Source: SYLG01 sp965226945 (GTDB taxonomy: Bacteria > Planctomycetota > Planctomycetia > Gemmatales > Gemmataceae). From it: a stretch of DNA of 64,000 bases. Where the stretch lies: contig OZ245717.1 in the NCBI GenBank assembly GCA_965226945.1, positions 8,738,312-8,802,311 on the forward strand, read 5' to 3'. The notes beneath the pieces were generated by a model. It ran no database searches. It saw only the letters and a program-made list of their open reading frames with translations, and was not told where the DNA came from. The translations under genes and the position numbers were made by a program. Of the stretch, positions 25,650-34,700 are shown piece by piece; within the stretch, counting starts at the first letter, position 1; each line of letters opens with the position of its first letter.

Positions 25650-26903
25650 TTATTTGGTGGGCAATTTCACTGCGATCAAGAAACCGTCGTCGCGGATGTA
25701 CAAGGTTCCGTCGCAAAGGGCCGGATGAGCCCAGGTGGCGCCGCAAATGCGCGTGACGGCTAACTCGTTGTATTTTTCCTTGCTTGGCTCAAAGAGCCGT
25801 AGATCGCCGAAATCGTCTACCAAGAGCATCTTGCCATCGGCTAAGCGCATGAGCGCGGCGTGGTATTTCCCCGTCTTGGGACGAGACCAAAGTTCGTTGC
25901 CGGTTTTCACGTCCACGCATTTCAAGTTGGAACTGGGCGGTGCAATGAGGGAGAGGGCACCGGTCACCATGTAGAGGTAATCGCCTGAAGCATCGGGAAC
26001 CGGGGTCGAAAAGTAACAAGACAGCGCCCCCTTCTTCCAGATCGACTTGAGGAAGTTGTCTCCCGGCTTGGTGTCCAGAAACACGCCGCCGTAGGTCACC
26101 GACGAAGCAAACAAACCATCCTTGAGAAAGACAGGCGTCGTGGCGCTTTCGTTCAAACGGTCCACCAGCGGGAACTTCGCCACCGGCTTGCCGTCCTTGA
26201 CCGAGACCACCTGCACCCCGCCCTGGGAAAGGAAATAAACATTGCCGTCAGGACGAACGACCGGGCTGCTGTAAGTCGATGTTTCATCGACTGCTTTCCA
26301 GATCGTGGATCCATCGGCAATGTTCAAGGCGACGATCGCCGCACCCTTGCCGCCTACCGGCACCAGAACAGAATCATCCACGGCCACGGGGGACCCGGAC
26401 GCGCCAAAATAAAGGTTCTTCGCGCCGAAATCGGTGAGCAGATCGCGCTTCCATAGCAGTTTGCCGTCCGCCAGTTCGTGGCAAGCGAGTTGTCCCGACG
26501 CGCCGTGCGTGAAGATCTTGTCCTTATGAATGAGGGGCGTGGCACGCGGGCCGTTGCCGAACTTGTTCGAGAATGCGTTGCGCGGGAGCGTCTTTTCCCA
26601 TTCTTGTTTTCCGGTGGCGCCATCGACACAGATCAAGGTTTCGCCTTCGGATTCCTTGTCCTTGAAGTGAAGGTACACCTTACCCCCCTTGACCACCGGG
26701 CTGCTATGCCCGTCTCCCACGCGCAACCGCCAGGCCGGCTTGGGCTTTTCCTTCCAGGGGACGATGGTTTCCGTGCTCGAGCCGTCGCGATTGGGGCCAA
26801 GCCACTGCGGCCAGTCGCCCCCTTCGGCAGGTTGCGCCGCGAAAAAGGCCAATGTCAGGAAGGCGAACGGAACCAGGACCAGGCGGCAAAGAGGGCTTTT
26901 CAT
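25650..26903 (-). CDS. Secreted PQQ-binding-like beta-propeller protein
   Basis: This is a predicted exported eight-bladed propeller of the PQQ-like/'outer membrane assembly' type common in planctomycetes. A signal peptide (LVLVPFAFLTLAFFAAQPAEG) precedes GDWPQWLGPNRDG, the family's usual mature N-terminus. Repeats such as LICVDGATGKQEWEKTL, LACHELADGKLLWKRDL and LKCVDVKTGNELWSRPK mark the blades. No catalytic residues for an alcohol dehydrogenase are evident. I chose ATG 26903, which overlaps the TGA of the preceding gene (ATGA), over the longer frame to 26981. Confidence 0.85.
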   Translation of the reverse strand: MKSPLCRLVLVPFAFLTLAFFAAQPAEGGDWPQWLGPNRDGSSTETIVPWKEKPKPAWRLRVGDGHSSPVVKGGKVYLHFKDKESEGETLICVDGATGKQEWEKTLPRNAFSNKFGNGPRATPLIHKDKIFTHGASGQLACHELADGKLLWKRDLLTDFGAKNLYFGASGSPVAVDDSVLVPVGGKGAAIVALNIADGSTIWKAVDETSTYSSPVVRPDGNVYFLSQGGVQVVSVKDGKPVAKFPLVDRLNESATTPVFLKDGLFASSVTYGGVFLDTKPGDNFLKSIWKKGALSCYFSTPVPDASGDYLYMVTGALSLIAPPSSNLKCVDVKTGNELWSRPKTGKYHAALMRLADGKMLLVDDFGDLRLFEPSKEKYNELAVTRICGATWAHPALCDGTLYIRDDGFLIAVKLPTK

Positions 26904-27343
26904 GTTGGCTTGTCCGGTGCGAGAGCGGCGCCTGAATTCTGATGTTCGATTAGGAATCGATGGAGCGGCGCGTAATCCCATCCCACTGCTGTCCTATCTG
27001 CCAAAGCCCTCAACTTCGAGATGCCAAGCTCCATGATTTCAGGCATTCGTTCCTGAAACGAAGGATCGCAAAAATAAACGCGGCACCCCAGGGGACGTTG
27101 CTCGCGCGCCGTGCAGAGGTTTTTGACCTGATAGGGGCAGAACGAATCGTCGATCGGCCGATCCCAGTGCGGGGCATTTTCCAGAAGGTATTCGGCTTCG
27201 ATGCGCGTGAGAAAAAGGGTGTGGCCCCATTCGCGAAAACGGCAACATCGACCGCTGGCCTGGCAGACAGGGCCTGCCTGCTTCACCAGTGCGTCGATGT
27301 CGCGATAGATCTGAGTGAGTTCTTGGCGGACTACGCCGTCCAT
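26900..27343 (-). CDS. YkgJ-like cysteine-cluster protein
   Basis: This 147-aa protein has the CxxxxCC-type signature of the YkgJ/Fe-S or zinc-binding cluster family: CQASGRCCRF near residue 27, then FCPYQVKNLCTAREQRPLGCRVYFC further on. The cysteines probably bind a metal or Fe-S cluster. Function in the family is not settled. It starts 13 bases after the DUF1552 gene stops, and its stop overlaps the start of the PQQ-propeller gene by four bases, so it is part of that operon. Confidence 0.8.
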   Translation of the reverse strand: MDGVVRQELTQIYRDIDALVKQAGPVCQASGRCCRFREWGHTLFLTRIEAEYLLENAPHWDRPIDDSFCPYQVKNLCTAREQRPLGCRVYFCDPSFQERMPEIMELGISKLRALADRTAVGWDYAPLHRFLIEHQNSGAALAPDKPT

Positions 27344-27356
27344 GAGAAGACCCGGC

Positions 27357-28724
27357 CTAGCTCAAGTGCGTCAGAATGCCGGTGCTGTCGCCAAGCTTGT
27401 CGGTCTTGGCCCCCATGCGCTCGATGAAAGCCAGGTGCAGGTTGGTCAGCGGCGTTTCCCGGGCCACGCGCACATGGCGCCCGCCCTTGATCGTGCCACC
27501 GCCGCCACCCACGACCAAAATGGGAAGTTCGTCATGGTTGTGCGCATCGCCATCGGAAATGCCCGAACCAAAACAGACCATGGACGAATCGAGCAGGCTT
27601 TTGCCGTTCTCCTGGACCTTGGCCAGCCCGTTCAAGAAATGGCTTAACTGGCTGATGTGGAAGCGATTGATCTTTTCGATTTTGGCCTGCTTCGCCTTAT
27701 CGCGCCCGTGATGCGACAGGTCGTGATGTCCTTCGGGAACATCCATGAACTTGTAACTGCGATTGCTGCCTTCGTTGGCGAAGGCGAAGGTCGAAACGCG
27801 AGTCAGGTCGGCTTGCAAGGCGAGGCAAAGCATATCGGCCATCAGCCTGATGTGCGCGCCGTATTCGGGCGGAATGCCGGTCGGCTTGGAGACGCCCTTG
27901 GGTGGATGAACCTCGGGGAACGACTTGCCCGAGCCTGACTTGGCCAGGCGCACTTCGACATCGCGGATGCTCGTCAGGTATTCGTCGAGCTTGCGCTTGT
28001 CGGAGCCGCCCAGCGTTCTTTCCAGTTGGCGGGCGTCTTCCATGGCCAGGTCCAGCACGCTCTTGCGCGACTGGGTTCTTTTCGCCAGCTCGGCCAACTC
28101 TTGTTTGGGATCGGCGAAAAGCCTTTCGAAAATCGCCTTGGGGTCGATTTCCTTGGGGACGGGGGTCGATTCGCTACGCCAGGCCATATTGGCCGAGTAG
28201 GCGCAACTGTAGCCCGAATCGCAACCGCCTGAATTGAGACCGCGCTCGATGCCGATTTCCAGCGAGGGAAACTTGGTCAGATGGCCCACTTTTTGCGCGA
28301 CGACCTGGTCTGCCGAAATGCCGATGCGAATGTCGGCCCCGGGAGTCTTGCGCGCTTGCTTACCGGTGAGGAAGCTCGACATGGCGCGTGCATGGTCGCC
28401 GGGCCCATCGCCGTTTGCGCGAGCCTTGTCCGCGGTCAGACCGCTGAACACAATCATCTTGTCGCGCAAGGGGGCCAATTCGGCCAGGGTGGAAGGCAAA
28501 TCCCCCACCAGGGCGCCTTCGGTCTTGGGCGTCCACGACTGCATGTGCACGCCGTTGGGCACATAGATGTAAACCAGCCGACGAGGAATTTCCGGTGCCG
28601 GCGCCGCTGCTTTCAAGCCAGGCGTGAAATCGAGCATGGGGACCATGGCATCGAACAGCGGAAGCCCAATGGCCGTGCCCAATCCCCGCAGGACCATACG
28701 CCGACTCATCACGGACTTGTTCAT
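27357..28724 (-). CDS. DUF1552 protein with Tat-type signal
   Basis: This is the standard planctomycete DUF1552 protein. A twin-arginine signal, SRRMVLRGLGTAIGLPLF, lies at residues 7-24. The body includes RLVYIYVPNGVHMQSW and the conserved end of the domain (SLLDSSMVCFGSGISDGDAHNHDELPILVVGG in part). I start at ATG 28724, not 28850. Its ATG overlaps the TGA of the DUF1592 gene, and GGGAGGGG lies just upstream. The family is of unknown function but nearly always pairs with a DUF1592 cytochrome, suggesting a periplasmic complex. Confidence 0.9.
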   Translation of the reverse strand: MNKSVMSRRMVLRGLGTAIGLPLFDAMVPMLDFTPGLKAAAPAPEIPRRLVYIYVPNGVHMQSWTPKTEGALVGDLPSTLAELAPLRDKMIVFSGLTADKARANGDGPGDHARAMSSFLTGKQARKTPGADIRIGISADQVVAQKVGHLTKFPSLEIGIERGLNSGGCDSGYSCAYSANMAWRSESTPVPKEIDPKAIFERLFADPKQELAELAKRTQSRKSVLDLAMEDARQLERTLGGSDKRKLDEYLTSIRDVEVRLAKSGSGKSFPEVHPPKGVSKPTGIPPEYGAHIRLMADMLCLALQADLTRVSTFAFANEGSNRSYKFMDVPEGHHDLSHHGRDKAKQAKIEKINRFHISQLSHFLNGLAKVQENGKSLLDSSMVCFGSGISDGDAHNHDELPILVVGGGGGTIKGGRHVRVARETPLTNLHLAFIERMGAKTDKLGDSTGILTHLS

Positions 28725-30592
28725 GAAACCCCTCCCGGGCTTTTGATCTTTTTGCTGCGGAATGCTTCGGATTGGACCACTTCCAGAATCAATACACTCA
28801 TTTTGTAATTTTTTTCCTTGGCCGATTCCGCCATTTTGTCCAAAACGCAACGGTCCGACGACTCGGTGCCGCGTCCAAGGGCGTAGGTGAGCAAGCGTTC
28901 GGCCAAGTTGCGGGCAAAAAGATCCTTCTTTTTCAACAGGATCGACTTGAGCTGTTTGGGACCTTCGAACTTTTCGTTGCCAGGCAACACGCCCGTGGAG
29001 TCGATCTTTTCGCCGTTCTCTTTTTCGCGCCAGGCGCCCACGGCGTCGAAGTTTTCCAGGCCAAAGCCGAGCGGATCGAGCTTTTGGTGGCAGACGGCGC
29101 AGTTGGGATTGGCCCGGTGCTGTTCCATCTTTTGGCGTAGTGTCCCCTTGAGTTCGCCTTTTTTGTCGTCCTTAAGTTCTTCAACTCCAGGCGGCGGCGG
29201 CGGGGGTGGAGTGCCAAGCAAGACTTCGAGAATCCATTTGCCCCGCTTTACGGGCGAAGTACGCGTCGGGTTGGAGGTCAGCGTCAATACAGCCGCCATG
29301 GTGATGAGGCCGCCGCGCGCATGATTTTCGGGGAGTTTCACCTTGCGCATTTCGCTGCCGGAAACCCGCGGCAGCCCGTAGTGCCGGGCCAGCGTGTCGT
29401 TGAGGAAGGTATAGTCGGAGTCGATGAATTCGAGCACCGAGCGATCTTCGCGAAGGATATGGGTGAAGTACATTTCGGCTTCCCGCTTCATGCTGAAGCG
29501 AAGCGCTTCGTTGAACCTTTGAAACCGGCCCGGATCGGGCTGAAGGTTGTCGAGGTTGCGCAGGTTCAACCACTGACCGGCGAAATTGGCAACGAACGCG
29601 GAGGCCTTTTTGTCGGCGAGCATACGCTTGACCTGGGCTTCCAACACTTCTGGTTTCTTGAGCGAATCGGACTTCGCCAGGTTGAAGAGCTCCGCGTCGG
29701 GCATCGAACTCCAAAGGAAGTAACTCAACCTCGATGCCATCTCGTAGGAGTTCAGCGATCGGGCGGTCTGGGGCGCCACCGGGTCGGGTTCGATCCGAAA
29801 GAGAAAATGCGGCGATACCAAGATCGCCTGATAAACCCCGGCCAGGGCCTTGTTGGCATCCTTCGATTCGTCGAACGATTTGTGCATCGCCTTGGAATAG
29901 CGCGAGAATTCGGCCTCGGTCATGGGGCGGCGAAAGGCCCGGTCACCGAAGGTGCGCAGGGATTCGTCGAGCCCTTCTTTTTTCATGGCGGAAGCATGGG
30001 GCAAGCGCAACGCGACACGCGCCGCGGGCGTTGCCAACGCCTGGTCGACATACTTTTCGGCGTTGGCGAGGTACTTTTCCAGGTGGAGCGAGCTGACCGA
30101 GAGCACATCGGCAATGTTGTCGAAGCCGTAGCCGACATCGTCGGCGGGTAGATCTTCCGAAGGGTTGCCGGAGGTCAGGCTCAAAAGGTCGCGAAGCGTG
30201 TTGGCATATTCCTGGCGGTTCAAGCGGCGGGCGGTCACCTTGCCCGGGTCGGGCGGTCCGGCGCAGGCGAGCTTGAGCACCTTCTCATCGATCCAGCCAT
30301 TGAGCGCATCGAGTTCGCCCGTGGAGGGCTGGGGTTTGTTTTCCGGCGGCATGGAGTGCGAGCGAACCTGTTCGGCGACCTTGGACCAAAGATCGACCTC
30401 GCGGGGCGAAGAGGCGGCGCTCGCCACCAGCTTTTCGACCGAGAAGCCTCCCTTGGCCTTGGTGCCCTGATGGCAGGAGGCACAATGCTTGCGCAAAAAC
30501 GGCTCGGCAACCGCCTTCCAACCCGGTTCTTCGGGTGGGGCGCCAAACAACAGGACAGTCAATCCTAAAAGGCTGTTCAAAGGAGGGATCAC
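28721..30592 (-). CDS. DUF1592/DUF1588/DUF1585 protein with N-terminal cytochrome c
   Basis: This 623-aa exported protein begins with a short signal (LNSLLGLTVLLFGAPP) and a single c-type heme site, C37-ASC-H41, in a planctomycete cytochrome domain. The DUF1587, DUF1595, DUF1592, DUF1588 and DUF1585 modules follow in the usual order; segments such as LNRQEYANTLRDLL and HRANPNCAVCHQKLDPLGFGLENFDAVG identify the last two. Translation starts at GTG 30592. It is the upstream partner of the DUF1552 gene. The role is thought to be redox-linked degradation or processing of polymers, but this is not proven. Confidence 0.9.
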   Translation of the reverse strand: MIPPLNSLLGLTVLLFGAPPEEPGWKAVAEPFLRKHCASCHQGTKAKGGFSVEKLVASAASSPREVDLWSKVAEQVRSHSMPPENKPQPSTGELDALNGWIDEKVLKLACAGPPDPGKVTARRLNRQEYANTLRDLLSLTSGNPSEDLPADDVGYGFDNIADVLSVSSLHLEKYLANAEKYVDQALATPAARVALRLPHASAMKKEGLDESLRTFGDRAFRRPMTEAEFSRYSKAMHKSFDESKDANKALAGVYQAILVSPHFLFRIEPDPVAPQTARSLNSYEMASRLSYFLWSSMPDAELFNLAKSDSLKKPEVLEAQVKRMLADKKASAFVANFAGQWLNLRNLDNLQPDPGRFQRFNEALRFSMKREAEMYFTHILREDRSVLEFIDSDYTFLNDTLARHYGLPRVSGSEMRKVKLPENHARGGLITMAAVLTLTSNPTRTSPVKRGKWILEVLLGTPPPPPPPGVEELKDDKKGELKGTLRQKMEQHRANPNCAVCHQKLDPLGFGLENFDAVGAWREKENGEKIDSTGVLPGNEKFEGPKQLKSILLKKKDLFARNLAERLLTYALGRGTESSDRCVLDKMAESAKEKNYKMSVLILEVVQSEAFRSKKIKSPGGVS

Positions 30593-30742
30593 CTGTCAAT
30601 AACGCGGAAATACCGGGCGGGAAGGAGGGAGGTAAAGGGCCCGATGGTCTGCCTACATCATCTAACACCTGAATTATGGCCCGGTTCCGAAAAATGGGCA
30701 ACCCAAGCGTCCGGGGAAAAGATAAAGATTGGCCCGTGCGGG

Positions 30743-31159
30743 TCAAACATTCGTCCGGAAAACCCGCTTCAAGATTTCCTCGGCCGTGAAGAGTTTTCCC
30801 TGGCCCGATCCGGGGCAGATTTCGCAAGTCTTTTTCCAGTCTTCTTTTCTGTCGACATTGCCACGCCAAAACGGCCAGGTGCGGCACTGGGTCGGCCGCG
30901 CGGCGTAGATGGTGCAGCCCTGGCCGCGCTCGAAGAAAATGCAGTCGCCATTGGCTCGTTCGCGCAGGGTGATCCCCTTGTAATCCTTGCGGCCGTAATA
31001 CTCGCGCACCTCGGTTTCGGAAGTGCCCAGGAACTTGGCGATTTCCTTGATTTCCTCGTCATTGACCCAGACATAGCCGGGCTCGCCCGTGCAGCAATCG
31101 CCACACTGCGTGCATTCAAAGCGCAGGCCGTCTCGAAACCAGGGATCGTTGATGTCCAT
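30743..31159 (-). CDS. YkgJ-family CxxCxxCC cluster protein
   Basis: This protein of about 138 aa has the diagnostic start DPWFRDGLRFECTQCGDCC and later CIFFERGQGCTIYAARPTQCRTWPFW. Together these supply eight or more cysteines for a metal or Fe-S site. I chose ATG 31159, preceded by AAAGGG. A GTG at 31174 would add five residues. It is the first gene of the minus-strand run, separated from the DUF1592 gene by 150 bases with no evident terminator. A second, shorter YkgJ-like gene lies downstream in the same cluster. Confidence 0.85.
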   Translation of the reverse strand: MDINDPWFRDGLRFECTQCGDCCTGEPGYVWVNDEEIKEIAKFLGTSETEVREYYGRKDYKGITLRERANGDCIFFERGQGCTIYAARPTQCRTWPFWRGNVDRKEDWKKTCEICPGSGQGKLFTAEEILKRVFRTNV

Positions 31160-31263
31160 CCGCAACCCTTTCACCGCTACTTGCTTCCTGAATCCTATTT
31201 CACGGAAATTCGGTGCAGTTGGGCGGGAAGAAGCCCAAGGAATGCTGAGATTTCAGCCCTCTC

Positions 31264-31292
31264 TTGGACTTCCACGGCATTTCAGTTAAAAT
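31264..31292 (+). promoter_or_regulatory. Promoter of tRNA-Met
   Basis: TTGGAC (31264-31269) and TAAAAT (31287-31292) are separated by 17 bases, close to the sigma-70 consensus. The predicted start of transcription is about six bases before the mature tRNA at 31305. Confidence 0.5.
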
Positions 31293-31304
31293 TCAAAAAG
31301 TGAT

Positions 31305-31377
31305 GGCGGCGTAGCTCAGGGGTTAGAGCAGGGTCTTCATAAGGCCAAGGTCACTGGTTCAATTCCAGTCGCCGCTA
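31305..31377 (+). tRNA. tRNA-Met (anticodon CAU)
   Basis: A 73-nt cloverleaf: acceptor stem GGCGGCG with CGCCGCT (first pair G-U), D-arm TAGCTCAGGGGTTAGAGCA, anticodon loop TTCATAA, T-arm ACTGG-TTCAATT-CCAGT and discriminator A. The G1-U72 pair and sequence resemble elongator methionine tRNA. An isoleucine (lysidine-modified CAU) identity is less likely but cannot be excluded by sequence alone. CCA is not encoded. Confidence 0.9.
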
Positions 31378-31750
31378 TTTTCTTTCCACTTCTTTGAAAA
31401 CCCAATTTTCCAGGTCGAAACCTACTCGGACCCTTCAACAGGACTGGGAAGCTATCTTCCTGTCATCGTTTTCTCATTTCCCGACGCAACCCTTCCCGCC
31501 TCAATCGCCTGAGTTCAATCTTTTCACCGCTTGCATCGTTTACCCTAGGAAGGTTGGCCGCCGTTCGCCAGGAATTTAACCCCATTTTTAACCGGTCATT
31601 TAAAAATCATTAAAACACGATGAGTTTTCTTTTTGGGCGTGCTATTTTTGGAGAGCCATTGATCTCGGTTTTCTCAAATCTACGATGAGGGAATTGCACT
31701 TCCTTGGGGCGCGTCCGAACAGAAGGTTGGGTCATCAGTTGAGGCAACTC
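31378..31750. other. Leader region of the first MBG giant
   Basis: There is no supported gene. It becomes AT-rich over the last 130 bases. A 61-codon reading at 31394-31579 lacks a ribosome-binding site or domain features. GAGG at 31741-31744 is the ribosome-binding site used for the start chosen below. Confidence 0.5.
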
Positions 31751-34700
31751 ATGCGGTTCAGGTTGTGGTCGGTATTTCCTCTTTCTCGTGCCCAAAAACT
31801 CAAAAACGGATCGGCTGGCGTGCTTGGGCGAAGGCTCCAACTGGAAGCGCTCGAAGAACGCCTGAACCTCAATGCGCCGGCACTTTTCTCGGTCGCGGGA
31901 AACTTGCGGGCCCCGATGAACCTGGGATCGGTCGTGTCGCCGGCGGCCATCATTACGGGTGATTTCAACAAAGACGGCATCCCCGACCTCGCCACGGCGA
32001 ACCCCTTTCGCAATTCGATTTCGATCATGATGGGCCAGGGAAAAGGAGCGTTCGCCGCAGCGGTCAACATCACCGTCAACGGCAACCCTCAAGCCATCCT
32101 CGCGGCCGATCTCAATAACGACGGCTTCATCGATCTGGCAACCGCCAACTACAAGACCGACACCATTTCCGTGCTGCTTGGCAACGGCAACGGTTCATTC
32201 AAGGCCCCGCAAAATGGAACGCTTCCCGCCGGAGCCGGCCCGCGCCACTTGATTGCAGGAGATTTCAATCGCGACGGGCTAAGCGACATCGCCACCGCCA
32301 ATTTTGAAAACCAGTCGGTCTCGATGCTCCTGGGTCAGGGCCACGGAAAATTCTCAGGCCCACAGTCGTTCCTGGTCGGGGATAATCCAGCAGCGCTCGC
32401 GCTGGGCGATTTCAATCGAGACGGCAAGCTCGATCTGGCCAGCGCCAATGCCGGCTCGAAGAATCTTAGTTTGCTTTTGGGCGATGGCGTGGGCGGCTTC
32501 ACCGCAGGCGCGACCCTGGCCGCCGGTTCCGACCCGGAAAGCATTGCCGCCGCCGATTTCGACCGCGATGGCATCACCGACCTTGCCGTGGCCGATCCGG
32601 CCAACAATCTCGTCTGGACGCTACTGGGCGACGGCCTGGGCGGCTTTGGCAGCGCGAGTTCCTTTGCCACCGGCACGCAGCCGCTGGCGCTGCAAGTCGG
32701 TGAATTCAACGGCGACAAAATCCTCGACATCGCCACGGTGAACGCCAGCGGCAAGTCGCTTTCTCTCCTCTTTGGTCAAGGTGACGGCGGCTTCCAGGCC
32801 CCGCTCGATTTTGACGCAGCGAGCAATCCGGTCGCCCTCACCGCCGGCGATTTCAACGGCGACGGTTTGCTCGACCTTGTGGCGGCCAACAACCCCGGCA
32901 ACCAGATCTCCCTGATCAATAACTCTTATTTCCCCTCTTCCGCCAACTTCACCGTCAACCAGGCGAGCCGTTTCGCCTTCCAGGCGACCGGCTCGCCGGC
33001 CCCGGTCTATCAAATCGCAAGCGGCAGCCTCCCGCAGGGCCTGAGCCTCGATCCCCTGACCGGCATTTTGTCAGGTGCCCCCGCGGCAGGCACTCACGGC
33101 ACTTACTCCCTAATCGTTTCGGCATCGAACGGCGTCGGCGACCCGGCCAACCTCGACTTCACCCTGAATGTGCGCCAATCGCCGAACATCACGAGCGCCG
33201 CCTCGGCGATCTTCCGCGCCGGCGAAAGCCAGTCCTTTGCCTTCAGCGCCGAGGGCTTCCCCCTTCCCACCTTCGCGATCACAGCGGGCATCCTGCCCCA
33301 TGGCTTGACCTTCGACGCGGCCACGGGTGTGCTTTCGGGTACCCCGGCTCCCGGTTCAGGCAGCGTGCGTGACCTGGTCGTCTCGGCGTCCAACGGCACC
33401 GCACCCGACGCCACGCAAGTCTTTCACCTCGCGGTGGAAGAAGCGGCCTCGATCACCAGCGCCGCCTCGACCACCTTCACCTACGGGCAAACCGGTTCCT
33501 TCAAGATCACCGCGGCCGGCTATCCGGCGCCGATACTTTCGGTCGATTCACTCCCCGCGGGCATCAGTTTCGATCCGGTCACCGGCCTCCTCTCGGGCAA
33601 AGCGGCGGCGGCAGGCAGCTATTTCTTCAGCGTGGATGCCTCCAATGGCATTGGCAGCGACGCTATGCAATCGTTTCAGTTGACGGTCGACGCCGCGACC
33701 TTGACGGTCACTCCTGAAAACAAGGCGAAGGGCTACGGCGGGCGGCTGCCTTTGTTGACCGCCTCGATGGAAGGTTTCGTCAATGGCGATGGACCTGATG
33801 CAGTCAGCGGCCTGGAGTTTGCCACCTCGGCTTTACTCAGCAGTCCCGTGGGCAATTACACGATCACGGCCTCGGGCGGCGAGGCGGCCAACTACAAGTT
33901 CGTCTACAAGGAAGGAACACTGACGATCAGTCCGGCGGTCTTGACCGTGACGCTGGAAAACAAAACCAAGGTTTATGGCGCCGCGCTGCCCGCCCTTACC
34001 GTCAAGATCACCGGCTTTGTCAATGACGAAAAGGCATCCCTCGTGACCGGGTTGAAGGTGTCGACCCTGGCAACCGCCAGCAGTGGCGCCGGCAATTTCG
34101 CGATTGTGGGCTCCGGAGCCCAGGCTGCCAATTACACCTTCCAGTATGTGCCTGGCACCCTGACCGTCACCAAGGCATTGCTCACCATCACGGCGGAAAA
34201 CAAAACCAAGATCTATGGCGCCAAGCTGCCCGACTACACAGTCCAATATGCGGGACTGGTGAATGGGGACACAGGCTCGGTCGTTTCCGGTCTGAGCTTC
34301 CAGGCCACGGCGAGCACCGCCAGCCCCGTGGGCCAGTATGCAATCGTGCCGATCGGCGCATTGGCCGCCAACTATTCGTTCCAGTTTGCCGAAGCCACTT
34401 TGACCGTAACCCGGGCGCCTTTGACGATCGTGGCCGACGACAAAGTTCGCCTGGCCGGCGAAGCCAACCCGATCTTCAGCGCCCAGTACAAGGGCCTTGT
34501 CAATAACGACATCACCGCCGTGGTGACCGGCCTCGTCTTTCAAACCACCGCCACCAAAGCCAGTCCGGCGGGAAAATACCCGATCGTTCCCTCAAACGGC
34601 ATTGCCGCCAATTACAACATCACCTTTGTCCATGGCACGCTGTCGATCAACGAGCCGGCGAAATTCACCAGCGCGACATCGGGCTCCTTTGTGTATGGCA

